Shown here one piece after another: positions 47,887-56,195 of a DNA stretch of 64,000 nt (positions within the stretch are counted from its first letter, which is position 1; every line of letters begins with the position of its first letter). The notes below the pieces were generated by a model. That model was not told the origin of the DNA. It searched no databases and worked only from the letters and a program-made list of their open reading frames with translations. The DNA lies in assembly GCA_020721005.1 (NCBI GenBank), contig DYNP01000001.1, positions 62,001 through 126,000 of the forward strand. The letters run 5' to 3'. This DNA comes from Thiomargarita sp. Lineage in GTDB: Bacteria; Pseudomonadota; Gammaproteobacteria; Beggiatoales; Beggiatoaceae. The translations under genes and the position numbers were made by a program.

Positions 47887-48141
47887 CTAATTTAAACCAC
47901 ACATCCCACTTGGACAACAACTTCCAGAAGCACAAGAAGGCTCTGGATTTCTTAACGCCTGGCTCCGTATAAATTGTCCGCCACTGATCAAACGAGAAAC
48001 TGGAGTATTGGCTGGAACTGTGCCCATATCTACTCCTGCTTTAGCACACACCTCTCCCCAAGTAGTCAATGTTTCACTCATGGAGTGACGCACTTCCACC
48101 ACTTGGTTATTGGCAACACAATGATAATCATAAGTAGGCAT
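47887..48141 (-). CDS. FmdB-type zinc ribbon protein
   Basis: 84 aa. The MPTYDYHC start is typical of FmdB regulatory zinc ribbons, but the second Cys pair is displaced: most cysteines cluster at the C-terminus (CASGSCCPSGMC). ATG 48141 has AAGGAG upstream. Metal binding is likely; function is unknown. Confidence 0.7.
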   Translation of the reverse strand: MPTYDYHCVANNQVVEVRHSMSETLTTWGEVCAKAGVDMGTVPANTPVSRLISGGQFIRSQALRNPEPSCASGSCCPSGMCGLN

Positions 48142-48240
48142 TTTCAACTCCTTATAGTAAAAATGAATGCACTGAAACAAATTTATAATTTATCAGGGGC
48201 ATACATGTAAAACCCATGCCCCTCATCAAAATCAAGGCGA

Positions 48241-49587
48241 TCACTGTATATCTTGCAACAACTTCCTCACTTTCTGCTCTGCCTCTTCCTTTTTCAACCC
48301 TTGAAACAATTCCAAACTGGTCAACCAAGCCTGTTGTGCCTCTTGCAATTTACCCTGAGCCCGATAAATGCCACCCAGATTCCCATACAAATTCGCCACC
48401 TCTTCCTGACTCCCCAACTCCTGATAAATGGCCAATGCCTGTTTGAAAAAAGGCTCTGCCTGAGCCCAAGCCTGTTGCTGATAATACAATTTACCCAACT
48501 TCTCTTGCAACTGAGCCACTTGACGCTGTCTGGCACGAATCTCTTCAGTTCCCAACTCATTTTTCAAACGATTATATTGATTCTCTCGTTGCTTCTGATG
48601 CAATAAGGTCTCATGCACCTCTAAACTGGCCAATAACTTTTGCTCTGCCTCGGACAACTGCCCATGTTGCCACAACAAACTTCCCAAAGTATCGTATAAA
48701 ACAGCCAATTTGACCTGATCTTTTAAATCCTGAGCGAAGCGCACCGCCTGTTCAAACAAAGCATAAGCCTTCGCATTTTCCCCCATTTCCAAATACAATT
48801 TAGCCAACTGCTGCACCTGCTCAAACTGTTTTGGCACCTGTTGATGAGTCTGATACAACCCCAAACTCTGCAAAAAAAATGACTCAGCATTAGAAAACTC
48901 CTTAGCCTCTGCATAAAGAGCCCCCAACTTCTGGTACTGGTCAGCAATGGCGATAGGCTCACCCAACTGCTCATACATTCCCAAAGCCTGTTGATAATAA
49001 GCCAAAGCTGTCGATCCATCGCCGCGACTGTAACTCAGCATTCCCAAATGATTCAACTGTGCAGCGACCGATGCAGAATCTCCAAACTCCTGATACAACT
49101 GCAAACTCTGCGTAAAATAAGATTGTGCTTGTTCTAACTCCTTACTAATCGCATACAAACCGCCCAAATTACTGTATTGACGAGCCAATTGCAACGGTTC
49201 AAACAAGTGCTTATACAACTCAACACTCCTTAAATACATACTAATTGCCTGCGGTAACTGGTGATGATGTACATATAATTCCGCTAATTGCGCAGTTTGT
49301 TCCGCCAAATCAGCCTGATAAGAACCCGAAGGCAACTTATCAATGGACGACTCTAATTGCGTAACACTCTTCTCCAACCAATGCAAAGCTGCTTGCCAAT
49401 CCTCTCCATTGAGAGCGATCTGCGCTTGCTCCTCATATTGGGTCGCCTGATAATATTGGAACATCCCCCACAAGGGCCAACCCACCAATCCGCCCAGTGC
49501 CAGTATCAAGGGAACTGTCCACAATAAACGCCAGTATAAGCGATTGGGATCGCGAGCCAACACCTCATCTAAACTTTGATCTGCCAT
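48241..49587 (-). CDS. Membrane-anchored TPR protein
   Basis: 448 aa. One transmembrane helix at ~26-47 (VPLILALGGLVGWPLWG), then about nine tetratricopeptide repeats of 40-42 aa in the style A..Y...L..Y..LG....A....LG.LY. Such long-repeat TPRs resemble kinesin-light-chain/NPHP3-like proteins, common in filamentous bacteria. The start at 49587 (MADQSLDEV) is preferred over 49629, which adds only hydrophobic residues. Interaction scaffold; no enzyme domain. Confidence 0.8.
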   Translation of the reverse strand: MADQSLDEVLARDPNRLYWRLLWTVPLILALGGLVGWPLWGMFQYYQATQYEEQAQIALNGEDWQAALHWLEKSVTQLESSIDKLPSGSYQADLAEQTAQLAELYVHHHQLPQAISMYLRSVELYKHLFEPLQLARQYSNLGGLYAISKELEQAQSYFTQSLQLYQEFGDSASVAAQLNHLGMLSYSRGDGSTALAYYQQALGMYEQLGEPIAIADQYQKLGALYAEAKEFSNAESFFLQSLGLYQTHQQVPKQFEQVQQLAKLYLEMGENAKAYALFEQAVRFAQDLKDQVKLAVLYDTLGSLLWQHGQLSEAEQKLLASLEVHETLLHQKQRENQYNRLKNELGTEEIRARQRQVAQLQEKLGKLYYQQQAWAQAEPFFKQALAIYQELGSQEEVANLYGNLGGIYRAQGKLQEAQQAWLTSLELFQGLKKEEAEQKVRKLLQDIQ

Positions 49588-49846
49588 AATAATGATAAAA
49601 TAGTGATAAAATAGGCCCAGTTCAACCATGCCTATGGAAAGAATTTAAAAAACTTGGGAAAGGTAGATAAAAACCACCTGCAGTAGTTCTTCATCCGGCA
49701 GCTGGCCTTAAGCACTACACACTGTTGATTTTGAGTCACTGAAGGGCACGTCGGCAATCCAAAATAAGACGGGGAAAAAATTGCACGACGTCTGTAAGAC
49801 GAGTAAATCCGCGGGGGACTACCCATTGAGAATAAGGCGGGTTCTA

Positions 49847-49930
49847 TGCCGAGGAAAGGACTTGAACCTTCATGAGGGAACCCTCGCCAGCACCTGAAGC
49901 TGGTGCGTCTACCAATTTCGCCACCTCGGC
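49847..49930 (-). tRNA. tRNA-Leu(CAG)
   Basis: Minus strand begins GCCGAGGTGGCGAAATTGG, has D-loop TGGTAGACGC, anticodon stem CCAGC/GCTGG with anticodon CAG, a long variable arm, T-loop GTTCAAGTC and acceptor CCTCGGC-A. CCA is not encoded. The rnr start lies 42 nt away on the opposite strand. Confidence 0.95.
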
Positions 49931-49971
49931 CAATAAAACATCATTTTATCACAACAAAAATACCAAAGTCA

Positions 49972-52203
49972 ATGACATCACCTAAAAAACTTCCCAAAAC
50001 GGATCCCTTTCTTGAGAGAGAAATTCAAAAATACCAACACCCTATACCCAGTCGCGAATATATTCTACTGCACTTGGAAACAGAAGGCAAACCTCTCCCC
50101 TTTCAAGCCATTGCCCAGCGCCTAGAATTACACGACTCTGAAGTCTTAGAGGCTCTACGCCGAAGACTGAGGGCCATGGAACGAGACGGACAACTTATCC
50201 GTAATAGACGCAATGGTTATGGACCTGCCAAAAAAATGGACTTGGTCCGTGGAAGAGTTATTGCACACCCTCAAGGCTATGGCTTCCTCGTTTCAGACGA
50301 AGGAGGCACTGACGTTTACCTCTCCGAAAAACAAATGCGCAGTCTTATGCACGGCGATCGTGCTCTTGTCAATATTTTGGGGATAGACTACAAAGAGCGA
50401 CGCGAAGGCGCCTTGGTCGAAATCCTAGAACGTAACGTTAATGAAGTCGTGGGTCGCTTCAACTACCGCAAAACTCCCCCTATCTCCCTGGTCAAACCTG
50501 ACAATCCACGGCTTTGCCATACCATTCTCGTCCACAATCCCCAACATCTTAAAGCCAAAGACGGACAAATCGTCGTCGTTAAAATCACTGAATATCCTAC
50601 CATTGACAATCCTCCTATTGGCGAAATCATTGAAATCATTGGCGATCAACGAGCTCCCGGTATGAAAATGGACATTGCCATACGCACTTATGAACTCCCC
50701 CATCAATGGTCCGTCGAAACTACCCAAGAACTCAAACACCTTCCCAAAACCGTCTCCAAAAAAATGCTGAATACCCGTCAAGACCTTCGGCTCTTCCCCT
50801 TTGTGACCATCGATGGCGAAGACGCCCAAGACTTTGACGATGCAGTCTACTGCGAATCTCGAGGCAAAGGCTGGCTACTCAAAGTTGCTATTGCGGACGT
50901 TGCTCACTACGTAAAACCCAACACTGCTCTTGACCAGGACGCCCAAAAACGCGGCACCTCAGTCTACTTTCCCAACCAAGTGCTGCCCATGCTGCCCGAA
51001 GCCCTTTCCAACCACCTTTGCTCTCTCAAACCACACGTAGATCGTCTCGCCCTGATTTGTGAACTGGCTATTGATTTTTATGGACGTACTCGACGCACAA
51101 ATTTCTACCCGGCAATCATTCAATCTGCAGCTCGTTTAACCTATGACCAAGTCGCCCAATTACTTACCGGAGACCCAACCACCTTTCCTTACCCACATCT
51201 CATTCCCCACCTGGAAAACCTATATCAACTCTACCAACTCCTCTTAAAGCGACGCAGAAAACGCGGTGCCATCGAATTTGAAACCATTGAAACCAAAATT
51301 CTCTTTGACCAACACCAAAAAATTGCCAAAATTCAACCTGTGATTCGCAACGATGCCCACCGCCTGATTGAAGAAATGATGCTGGCTGCCAACGTGGCCA
51401 CTGCCGAATGGCTAAACGCCCATAGCATTCCCACCCTATATCGCACCCATCAAGGTCCCAAATCAGAAAAACTCTCCGAACTCCAACAATTTCTCAATCG
51501 ACTGGGACTCAAATTGGGCGGCAAAGACCAACCTCAACCCTTACACTATGCCAAACTCTCAGAAAAAATCCAAACCCGTCCTGATGTGCGCATGATCCAA
51601 ACCCGACTGCTGCGCAGTCTCCAACTGGCCACCTACCAACCCGACGCCCAAAAAGGTCACTTCGGTCTCGCCTACCCCACCTACACCCATTTCACCTCCC
51701 CCATTCGACGCTATCCAGACCTGCTGGTTCATCGCGCAATCTACCATTGTCTACAAAATCAACCTGTTGAACAATTCTTTTACACCCAACACGACATGGA
51801 AAAATTGGGAGAACATTGCTCTATGACCGAGAGACGAGCCGATGAAGCCACCCGAGACGTACTCAGTTGGCTGAAATGCGAATACATGCAAAACAAAATT
51901 GGTCAAACCTTTAAGGGGGTTATTGTCGGCGTAACTTCATTTGGACTATTTGTTGAACTGGAAGACGTGTTTATAGAAGGACTGGTTCATGTCACCTCAT
52001 TGCACAATGACTATTATCACTTTGACCCCATTGGGCAACAGTTGCAAGGAGAAAACACAGGCATACTTTACCAACTCTCTGATCTCGTTCAAGTTAAAGT
52101 AATGCGCGTTAACCCGGAAGAACGAAAAATCGATCTGGAATTGCAGACCTTAAATGCTCTTCCGATACAAGGTTCTCAACGGAAAAAATCCCGACGCAGA
52201 TAA
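49972..52203 (+). CDS. rnr: Ribonuclease R
   Basis: 743 aa. Processive 3'-5' exoribonuclease that degrades structured RNA. N-terminal winged helix, cold-shock-like domains (VRGRVIAHPQGYGFLV), RNB catalytic domain with DGEDAQDFDDAVYC, HFTSPIRRYPDLLVHR, and a C-terminal S1 domain (TFKGVIVGVTSFGLFVEL). The frame is open from 49903, across the tRNA, but translation must start after it; ATG 49972 (MTSPKK) is chosen. Confidence 0.96.
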   Translation: MTSPKKLPKTDPFLEREIQKYQHPIPSREYILLHLETEGKPLPFQAIAQRLELHDSEVLEALRRRLRAMERDGQLIRNRRNGYGPAKKMDLVRGRVIAHPQGYGFLVSDEGGTDVYLSEKQMRSLMHGDRALVNILGIDYKERREGALVEILERNVNEVVGRFNYRKTPPISLVKPDNPRLCHTILVHNPQHLKAKDGQIVVVKITEYPTIDNPPIGEIIEIIGDQRAPGMKMDIAIRTYELPHQWSVETTQELKHLPKTVSKKMLNTRQDLRLFPFVTIDGEDAQDFDDAVYCESRGKGWLLKVAIADVAHYVKPNTALDQDAQKRGTSVYFPNQVLPMLPEALSNHLCSLKPHVDRLALICELAIDFYGRTRRTNFYPAIIQSAARLTYDQVAQLLTGDPTTFPYPHLIPHLENLYQLYQLLLKRRRKRGAIEFETIETKILFDQHQKIAKIQPVIRNDAHRLIEEMMLAANVATAEWLNAHSIPTLYRTHQGPKSEKLSELQQFLNRLGLKLGGKDQPQPLHYAKLSEKIQTRPDVRMIQTRLLRSLQLATYQPDAQKGHFGLAYPTYTHFTSPIRRYPDLLVHRAIYHCLQNQPVEQFFYTQHDMEKLGEHCSMTERRADEATRDVLSWLKCEYMQNKIGQTFKGVIVGVTSFGLFVELEDVFIEGLVHVTSLHNDYYHFDPIGQQLQGENTGILYQLSDLVQVKVMRVNPEERKIDLELQTLNALPIQGSQRKKSRRR

Positions 52204-52241
52204 CATTATGGTCAACGAACTATAAAAGGAGACTTTATATC

Positions 52242-52430
52242 CCATGTAGGATCTGCGAGTGTTTTTCGCGAGGCGCATCCGTCTTATTTATTCTGAAAAT
52301 TCTATAATTCTGCAAATTCTGATTCAGACAACTGACCTTCATGTCCCTAATTTGCCGAATAATAGAGACTAGAATATTGCCTTCCTTGGTTAATGCGTTT
52401 CGCAAAAAACGCTCAGCACATCCTACATGG
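52242..52430. repeat. Inverted-repeat element (MITE-like), 189 bp
   Basis: CCATGTAGGATCTGCGAG at the left end and the complement of GCTCAGCACATCCTACATGG at the right end form imperfect ~37-bp inverted arms. The interior includes short tandem TTCTGAAAA / TTCTATAA / TTCTGCAAA units and has no ORF. Looks like a miniature non-coding element or a decayed larger one. Confidence 0.6.
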
Positions 52431-52482
52431 TCTACCAGAACTCCTTTTATGGTGCGTCAGCTATAATGTGTGGAGAAAACAA

Positions 52483-52658
52483 ATGAAGCAAATTGTCTTA
52501 GTAAAAGAACTGGTTATGGACGAGTAAAAGAACTGGTTATGGACGACTCACACAGCATTTTGCTGTCAGAGTTGCCAATCGCTGCAGGTGAAAAGTTTAC
52601 AGTGTTGGTAATGGTGAGGCGTGATGAGCTTCAATTTCGGAAAACACCTAATTTTTAG
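52483..52658 (+). pseudogene. Small antitoxin-like gene broken by a 23-bp tandem duplication
   Basis: ATG 52483 reads MKQIVLVKELVMDE and then stops (TAA 52525). An exact 23-bp tandem duplication (52500-52522 and 52523-52545) causes the frameshift. Deleting one copy restores a 50-codon ORF: MKQIVLVKELVMDDSHSI then LLSELPIAAGEKFTVLVMVR to TAG 52656-52658. The LPIAAGEKFTVLV segment resembles short AbrB-like antitoxin proteins; that is tentative. Confidence 0.65.
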
Positions 52659-52846
52659 AAACATTACCGCAATTAGTAGGAAGTACAAAAATGTTACTTG
52701 ACCAAAAAGTATAGGATGGAAATTATTGCATAAAATTAGTTACTTATGTAATAATTACCCTTACGCTGTGTAACATTAGATGGTGATTATACAACTGAAA
52801 TTATTGTTAACCCATATTTACTTGTTATTTAATTTAGGAGAAGGCC
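52659..52846. other. Upstream region of the caspase cluster, AT-rich
   Basis: About 190 AT-rich bases between the broken small gene and the first gene of the exported caspase cluster. No gene or palindrome is recognised; it presumably holds the cluster promoter. An AGGAGA ribosome site ends it. Confidence 0.4.
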
Positions 52847-53581
52847 ATGCAAAACACTTTAGTAAGGCTAATCAGTTTGTCGCTGCTACTGGTACCTATC
52901 TGTCAAGCAGCAGAAACGGCATCAACGAAAGATTCTACCACCAATTCACCACCCTTGACAATAGAATCGTCTGAAGTGTCATCATCAACTAAAATCGATT
53001 CTACGGCGGATAAAAAGGACTGGCACCTTCAAATTCCGTCTAAAGAACCAGAGCAGCCCAAAGATCAAAGCATTGTCCCCCAAAAAGAGGCTTGGCAACC
53101 CCCAATTCTGCCCAAAGAAGCCGAAAAGTCCAAAGAGTCCGAAAAACCCGAGGTTCTTAAGATGACGGTGCAGGGCTTTTTTGGTGCCGAAGTCTATCAA
53201 ATCCTTTCTTCCCCGGAGCGGGTGGAAAGTTTTCGAATGTTTCCAGAGCCGGCCAGTAAAGAGGTGCCGGAAAATAAACAATTGGCGGGGTTTCCGATTG
53301 AAAAAGTCGGACCGACACTGACCAATGACCAAATAAAAATGTTTCAAACTTTGGTGTTATCAGACCGTAGTTATTTGTTTGAGGTGGAGAAACGTTGTCT
53401 CTTCCGCCCCGATACGGGACTGCGATTTACCCAGGGTCAGAAAACGGTTGAGATTCTCTTGTCCTATTCCTGCGATTTGTGGCAATTTAGCATTCAAGGA
53501 GACACTAAAACCGAGGATTTCGACCCGGTCAAAACCGAATTACTCGACTTTCGTCAATCGTTATTTTCACCCAAACCCTAA
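52847..53581 (+). CDS. Exported protein with Lys/Pro/Glu-rich linker, unknown function
   Basis: 244 aa. Signal peptide ending near CQA-AET, a ~90-residue low-complexity stretch rich in Ser/Thr then K-E-P-Q (for example KEPEQPKDQ, KEAEKSKESEKPE), and a C-terminal ~130-residue globular part with one likely disulfide pair (KRCLFRP and YSCDLW). No known domain recognised. It opens a run of co-directional exported proteins and ends 14 nt before the next ATG. Confidence 0.7.
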   Translation: MQNTLVRLISLSLLLVPICQAAETASTKDSTTNSPPLTIESSEVSSSTKIDSTADKKDWHLQIPSKEPEQPKDQSIVPQKEAWQPPILPKEAEKSKESEKPEVLKMTVQGFFGAEVYQILSSPERVESFRMFPEPASKEVPENKQLAGFPIEKVGPTLTNDQIKMFQTLVLSDRSYLFEVEKRCLFRPDTGLRFTQGQKTVEILLSYSCDLWQFSIQGDTKTEDFDPVKTELLDFRQSLFSPKP

Positions 53582-53595
53582 GAGGTAATTTGATT

Positions 53596-54045
53596 ATGAT
53601 GAGCAACCGACATTTGACAATTGGATTAATCACCCTGTGGGTATGGTTTCCCTCCAGTGGGCTAACTGCCACTCTTCATGCGATTCTAGTCGGAGATACC
53701 AATGACCAGAGCATTGGTCGTAGCGTCGAGACTGATTTGGCGAATTTCAACAAACTGTTGCGGTCCATTGAAGAAAATACAGAGTTGACCATGCAAAAAA
53801 TTACGGTGACGGGTAGCGAATTAGGGCGAGGTAAGGGACGTGATACGGTCCTCCAAAAGTTGCAAAATCTAACGATAGCTGCTGGACAGGATCTGGTGAT
53901 TTTTTTGTACTCTGGTCATGGTGGCAGAATGTCAACCAAACAGACTAAATGGCCATCTTTGGGAGTTGAAGGTGTTTCCACCAGTATCGACCGATTATTG
54001 GATTTAGACCTGGTATTTGACGAATTACAACTGTGTAACTCCTAA
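53596..54045 (+). pseudogene. Truncated caspase-like protein lacking the catalytic Cys
   Basis: 149 aa. Signal peptide ending near LTA, then the first two-thirds of a peptidase C14 domain similar to the next gene (TLHAILVGDTND; LVIFLYSGHGG with the catalytic His ~107; KWPSLGVEG). It stops at FDELQLCNS, just before the strand that should carry the catalytic Cys (ADACNN in the paralogue). A 15-bp perfect hairpin lies 13 nt after the stop. It is either a decayed duplicate or a deliberate His-only pseudo-caspase; a tandem duplication with 3' loss is likeliest. Start ATG 53596 is preferred to the TTG at 53590. Confidence 0.75.
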
Positions 54046-54058
54046 ATTATTTGGAACT

Positions 54059-54091
54059 CCAGGAGTACAAAGCTCCGCTTTGTACTCCTGG
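54059..54091. repeat. Perfect 15-bp palindrome
   Basis: CCAGGAGTACAAAGC-TCC-GCTTTGTACTCCTGG: 15 of 15 pairs with a 3-nt loop, between the truncated and intact caspase genes. No T-run follows, so it is better read as a dispersed palindromic element. Confidence 0.7.
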
Positions 54092-54123
54092 TCATAGCCT
54101 GACCAAAACGGAGAAGAAAAAAT

Positions 54124-55305
54124 ATGATCATTCCCAAATCACTAGCGTGGTGTGGGTTGCTTCTATACGGGTTATTTCCCCAAACATTGCCAGCCGCTAC
54201 CTTACACGCCATTATCGTCGCCGATACCAACGACTACTCAATTGGTGATAGCACTAAGCAAGATTTACACAATCTAGAGAATCTGGTCAAACTGATTTCT
54301 CAACAAACGGGATTAACTTTACAAAGTGTCTCGCTGGAAGGGGAACAATTTTCTCAAGAACGAGTGGAATCAGCCCTGAATAACTTGAGGGTGGCTAAGG
54401 AAGATGTAGTGATTTTTTACTATTCTGGACATGGGGAACGGGCATTAGACAAAACGACTCGATGGCCCTCTTTGGCACTCAATAAAAGTGGTGCCAAAGC
54501 GGGTCAACTGTTCGATTTTGATAACATCATCGAACATCTCCAACAACAAGGCCCCCGCTTATTGTTAGCCATTGCCGATGCGTGTAACAATGTGGTGCCG
54601 CCACCGAAAGACCACGGTGTGCCAAAGGTAGGGGAATATCGTGAACTGTTTTTGAATTACCAAGGTCATCTGATTTTTGCCAGTTCCAAACCTGGCCAAA
54701 AATCCGCTGGCACCCTAGAAGGAGGATTATTTACTAACGCTTGGTTAGCCAGTTTAAATAGCGAAACGACTTGGGAAAGAATTATTAAGCGGTCAACCGG
54801 TCAAATCGCTATCGGGGAAGGCAAAGTACAAACGCCGCAAGTTATCTTCGATATTAAACCGGTAGGCGCCTCCTCTCCACTTCCACCTTCAACTTCTCAG
54901 TTGTCTAACCCATCTTTACGATTAACGGTGTTGCCAGGGAATGAAGTGAAAAGTGGTGAAGTGTTACGAGTGCAAGTGCAAAGTGACCAGGCGGGACAAT
55001 TAGTGGTTTGGGAACTTGACCACATTGGCCAGTTAACTCAGATTATCCCGCAGGCTGGGGAAACACGTATGATTAAGTCCGGTCAAACGGTAACGATTCC
55101 TGAAAATGTTTATGCCGGTTTCCAATTGATGGCCGGAAATATACCAGGTAGGAATTTATTTATAGCTGTAGTAGTAGATGGCCAAACCGCGCAATTACCC
55201 AAAAACCAGACCTCAATGACCGAATCGCAACTACGTGAGTTATTAACGCAACGGCTGGGGACGAATCGGTGGACGATGGCGACGGTGGAATATGAAGTGA
55301 AGTGA
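54124..55305 (+). CDS. Exported caspase-like peptidase with C-terminal DUF4384-like domain
   Basis: 393 aa. Signal peptide (LPAATLHA cleavage region ~25), then a peptidase C14 (orthocaspase) domain ~26-245 with catalytic His in YYSGHGE (~102) and Cys in ADACNN (~153). A linker (SSPLPPSTSQ) joins it to a beta-rich ~120-aa domain (VQSDQAGQLVVWELDHIG) like DUF4384, often found with prokaryotic caspases. The dyad is complete, so activity, probably after Arg/Lys as in bacterial orthocaspases, is plausible; location is periplasm or outside. Confidence 0.85.
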   Translation: MIIPKSLAWCGLLLYGLFPQTLPAATLHAIIVADTNDYSIGDSTKQDLHNLENLVKLISQQTGLTLQSVSLEGEQFSQERVESALNNLRVAKEDVVIFYYSGHGERALDKTTRWPSLALNKSGAKAGQLFDFDNIIEHLQQQGPRLLLAIADACNNVVPPPKDHGVPKVGEYRELFLNYQGHLIFASSKPGQKSAGTLEGGLFTNAWLASLNSETTWERIIKRSTGQIAIGEGKVQTPQVIFDIKPVGASSPLPPSTSQLSNPSLRLTVLPGNEVKSGEVLRVQVQSDQAGQLVVWELDHIGQLTQIIPQAGETRMIKSGQTVTIPENVYAGFQLMAGNIPGRNLFIAVVVDGQTAQLPKNQTSMTESQLRELLTQRLGTNRWTMATVEYEVK

Positions 55306-55322
55306 CTTATTTGGTTTCGGTC

Positions 55323-55385
55323 GTAGGGGCAAACCCTTGTGGTTGCCTTCCCAAAAATTGGGCAACCACAAGGGTTTGCCCCTAC
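55323..55385. repeat. Palindromic repeat, GTAGGGGCAAACCC type
   Basis: GTAGGGGCAAACCCTTGTGG plus TTGCC pairs perfectly over 25 bp with its complement ending GGTTTGCCCCTAC; the loop is TTCCCAAAAATTG. This type of palindrome is common in filamentous bacteria. It sits between the caspase and OmpA-like genes. Confidence 0.75.
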
Positions 55386-55479
55386 AATATCAATCTCAAG
55401 AAACTTAAGTTTCTTTACCAACCATAGGACTGGCAGTCCTTACCCTACTTTAACTAACTTAATAGGAGGTACTTACCAC

Positions 55480-56187
55480 ATGACTCTCTTTAAAAAGTTT
55501 TATCTCCCCATCCTGTTGGCGAGTCTCAGTCTTCCCATTCAACTAACGCCGGTGAATGCGGAAGGGGTTTCACCTAAATGGGTCACTGCCATGAAAAATG
55601 GTGATAACGCCAGTCAACAGAAACAGTGGGAACGGGCATTGCGATTTTATGACCAAGCTTTAGAGTTGATGGACGACCCACAAATGACTCCGCAAGCCCC
55701 AACGGCTGATGAAGTCAACCGGGTGCTAAAGCGTCGTGACCAAGCGCAAATTTTAGCCAATGAATTTAGCACCAGCACTCGTGGGGTTCAAACTGATTGT
55801 GCCACCATGATGCGTTCTCAAGTGCGCGGTATTCAAATTACCCAGCACTTAATTCCAGTGCAATTTGATTTTGGTAAAACTACCTTTACCAAGAAGGGGC
55901 AAGACACCGCTCAGCAGTTGGCCGATTGTCTAAAACAGCAAACCACGGCGTCGCAAATCAAGTTGGTAGGTCATACGGATTCCAAGGGCAGTGACGAGTT
56001 GAATGACCGCTTGTCTTTGCAACACGCAGAAAGGTTAAGGAAGTTTTTGCAGACGGTTGGCGTAATGGCAGTAATTGCCACTGAAGGTCGTGGTAAGCGA
56101 GAACCTTTGCCGCTGGATAATCCTGAAAACTACACCAGCACCGAGATTGATGCTATGAATCGGCGAGTGGAAGTGATCACTGAATAA
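55480..56187 (+). CDS. OmpA family protein
   Basis: 235 aa. Signal peptide ending near VNA-EGV, a helical region (~28-110, TPR-like WERALRFYDQALELM), then an OmpA C-terminal peptidoglycan-binding domain: PVQFDFGKTTFTKKG, VGHTDSKGSDELNDRLSLQHAERL and NRRVEV. It anchors to the cell wall in the periplasm. ATG 55480 has a perfect AGGAGGT site. The next gene starts 9 nt later, so the two caspases flank it in one likely operon. Confidence 0.9.
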   Translation: MTLFKKFYLPILLASLSLPIQLTPVNAEGVSPKWVTAMKNGDNASQQKQWERALRFYDQALELMDDPQMTPQAPTADEVNRVLKRRDQAQILANEFSTSTRGVQTDCATMMRSQVRGIQITQHLIPVQFDFGKTTFTKKGQDTAQQLADCLKQQTTASQIKLVGHTDSKGSDELNDRLSLQHAERLRKFLQTVGVMAVIATEGRGKREPLPLDNPENYTSTEIDAMNRRVEVITE

Positions 56188-56195
56188 AGGAAAAT

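Noticed and set aside
47781-47972. 63-aa + strand ORF after the LRR gene
   Set aside because: Overlaps the FmdB-type zinc ribbon gene on the opposite strand and has no ribosome site or domain.
49632-49826. 64-aa minus-strand ORF between the TPR gene and tRNA-Leu
   Set aside because: No ribosome site, domain or sensible composition; treated as non-coding spacer.
49903-49971. Upstream extension of rnr
   Set aside because: These codons overlap the 5' end of the tRNA-Leu gene on the other strand; the family N-terminus fits ATG 49972.
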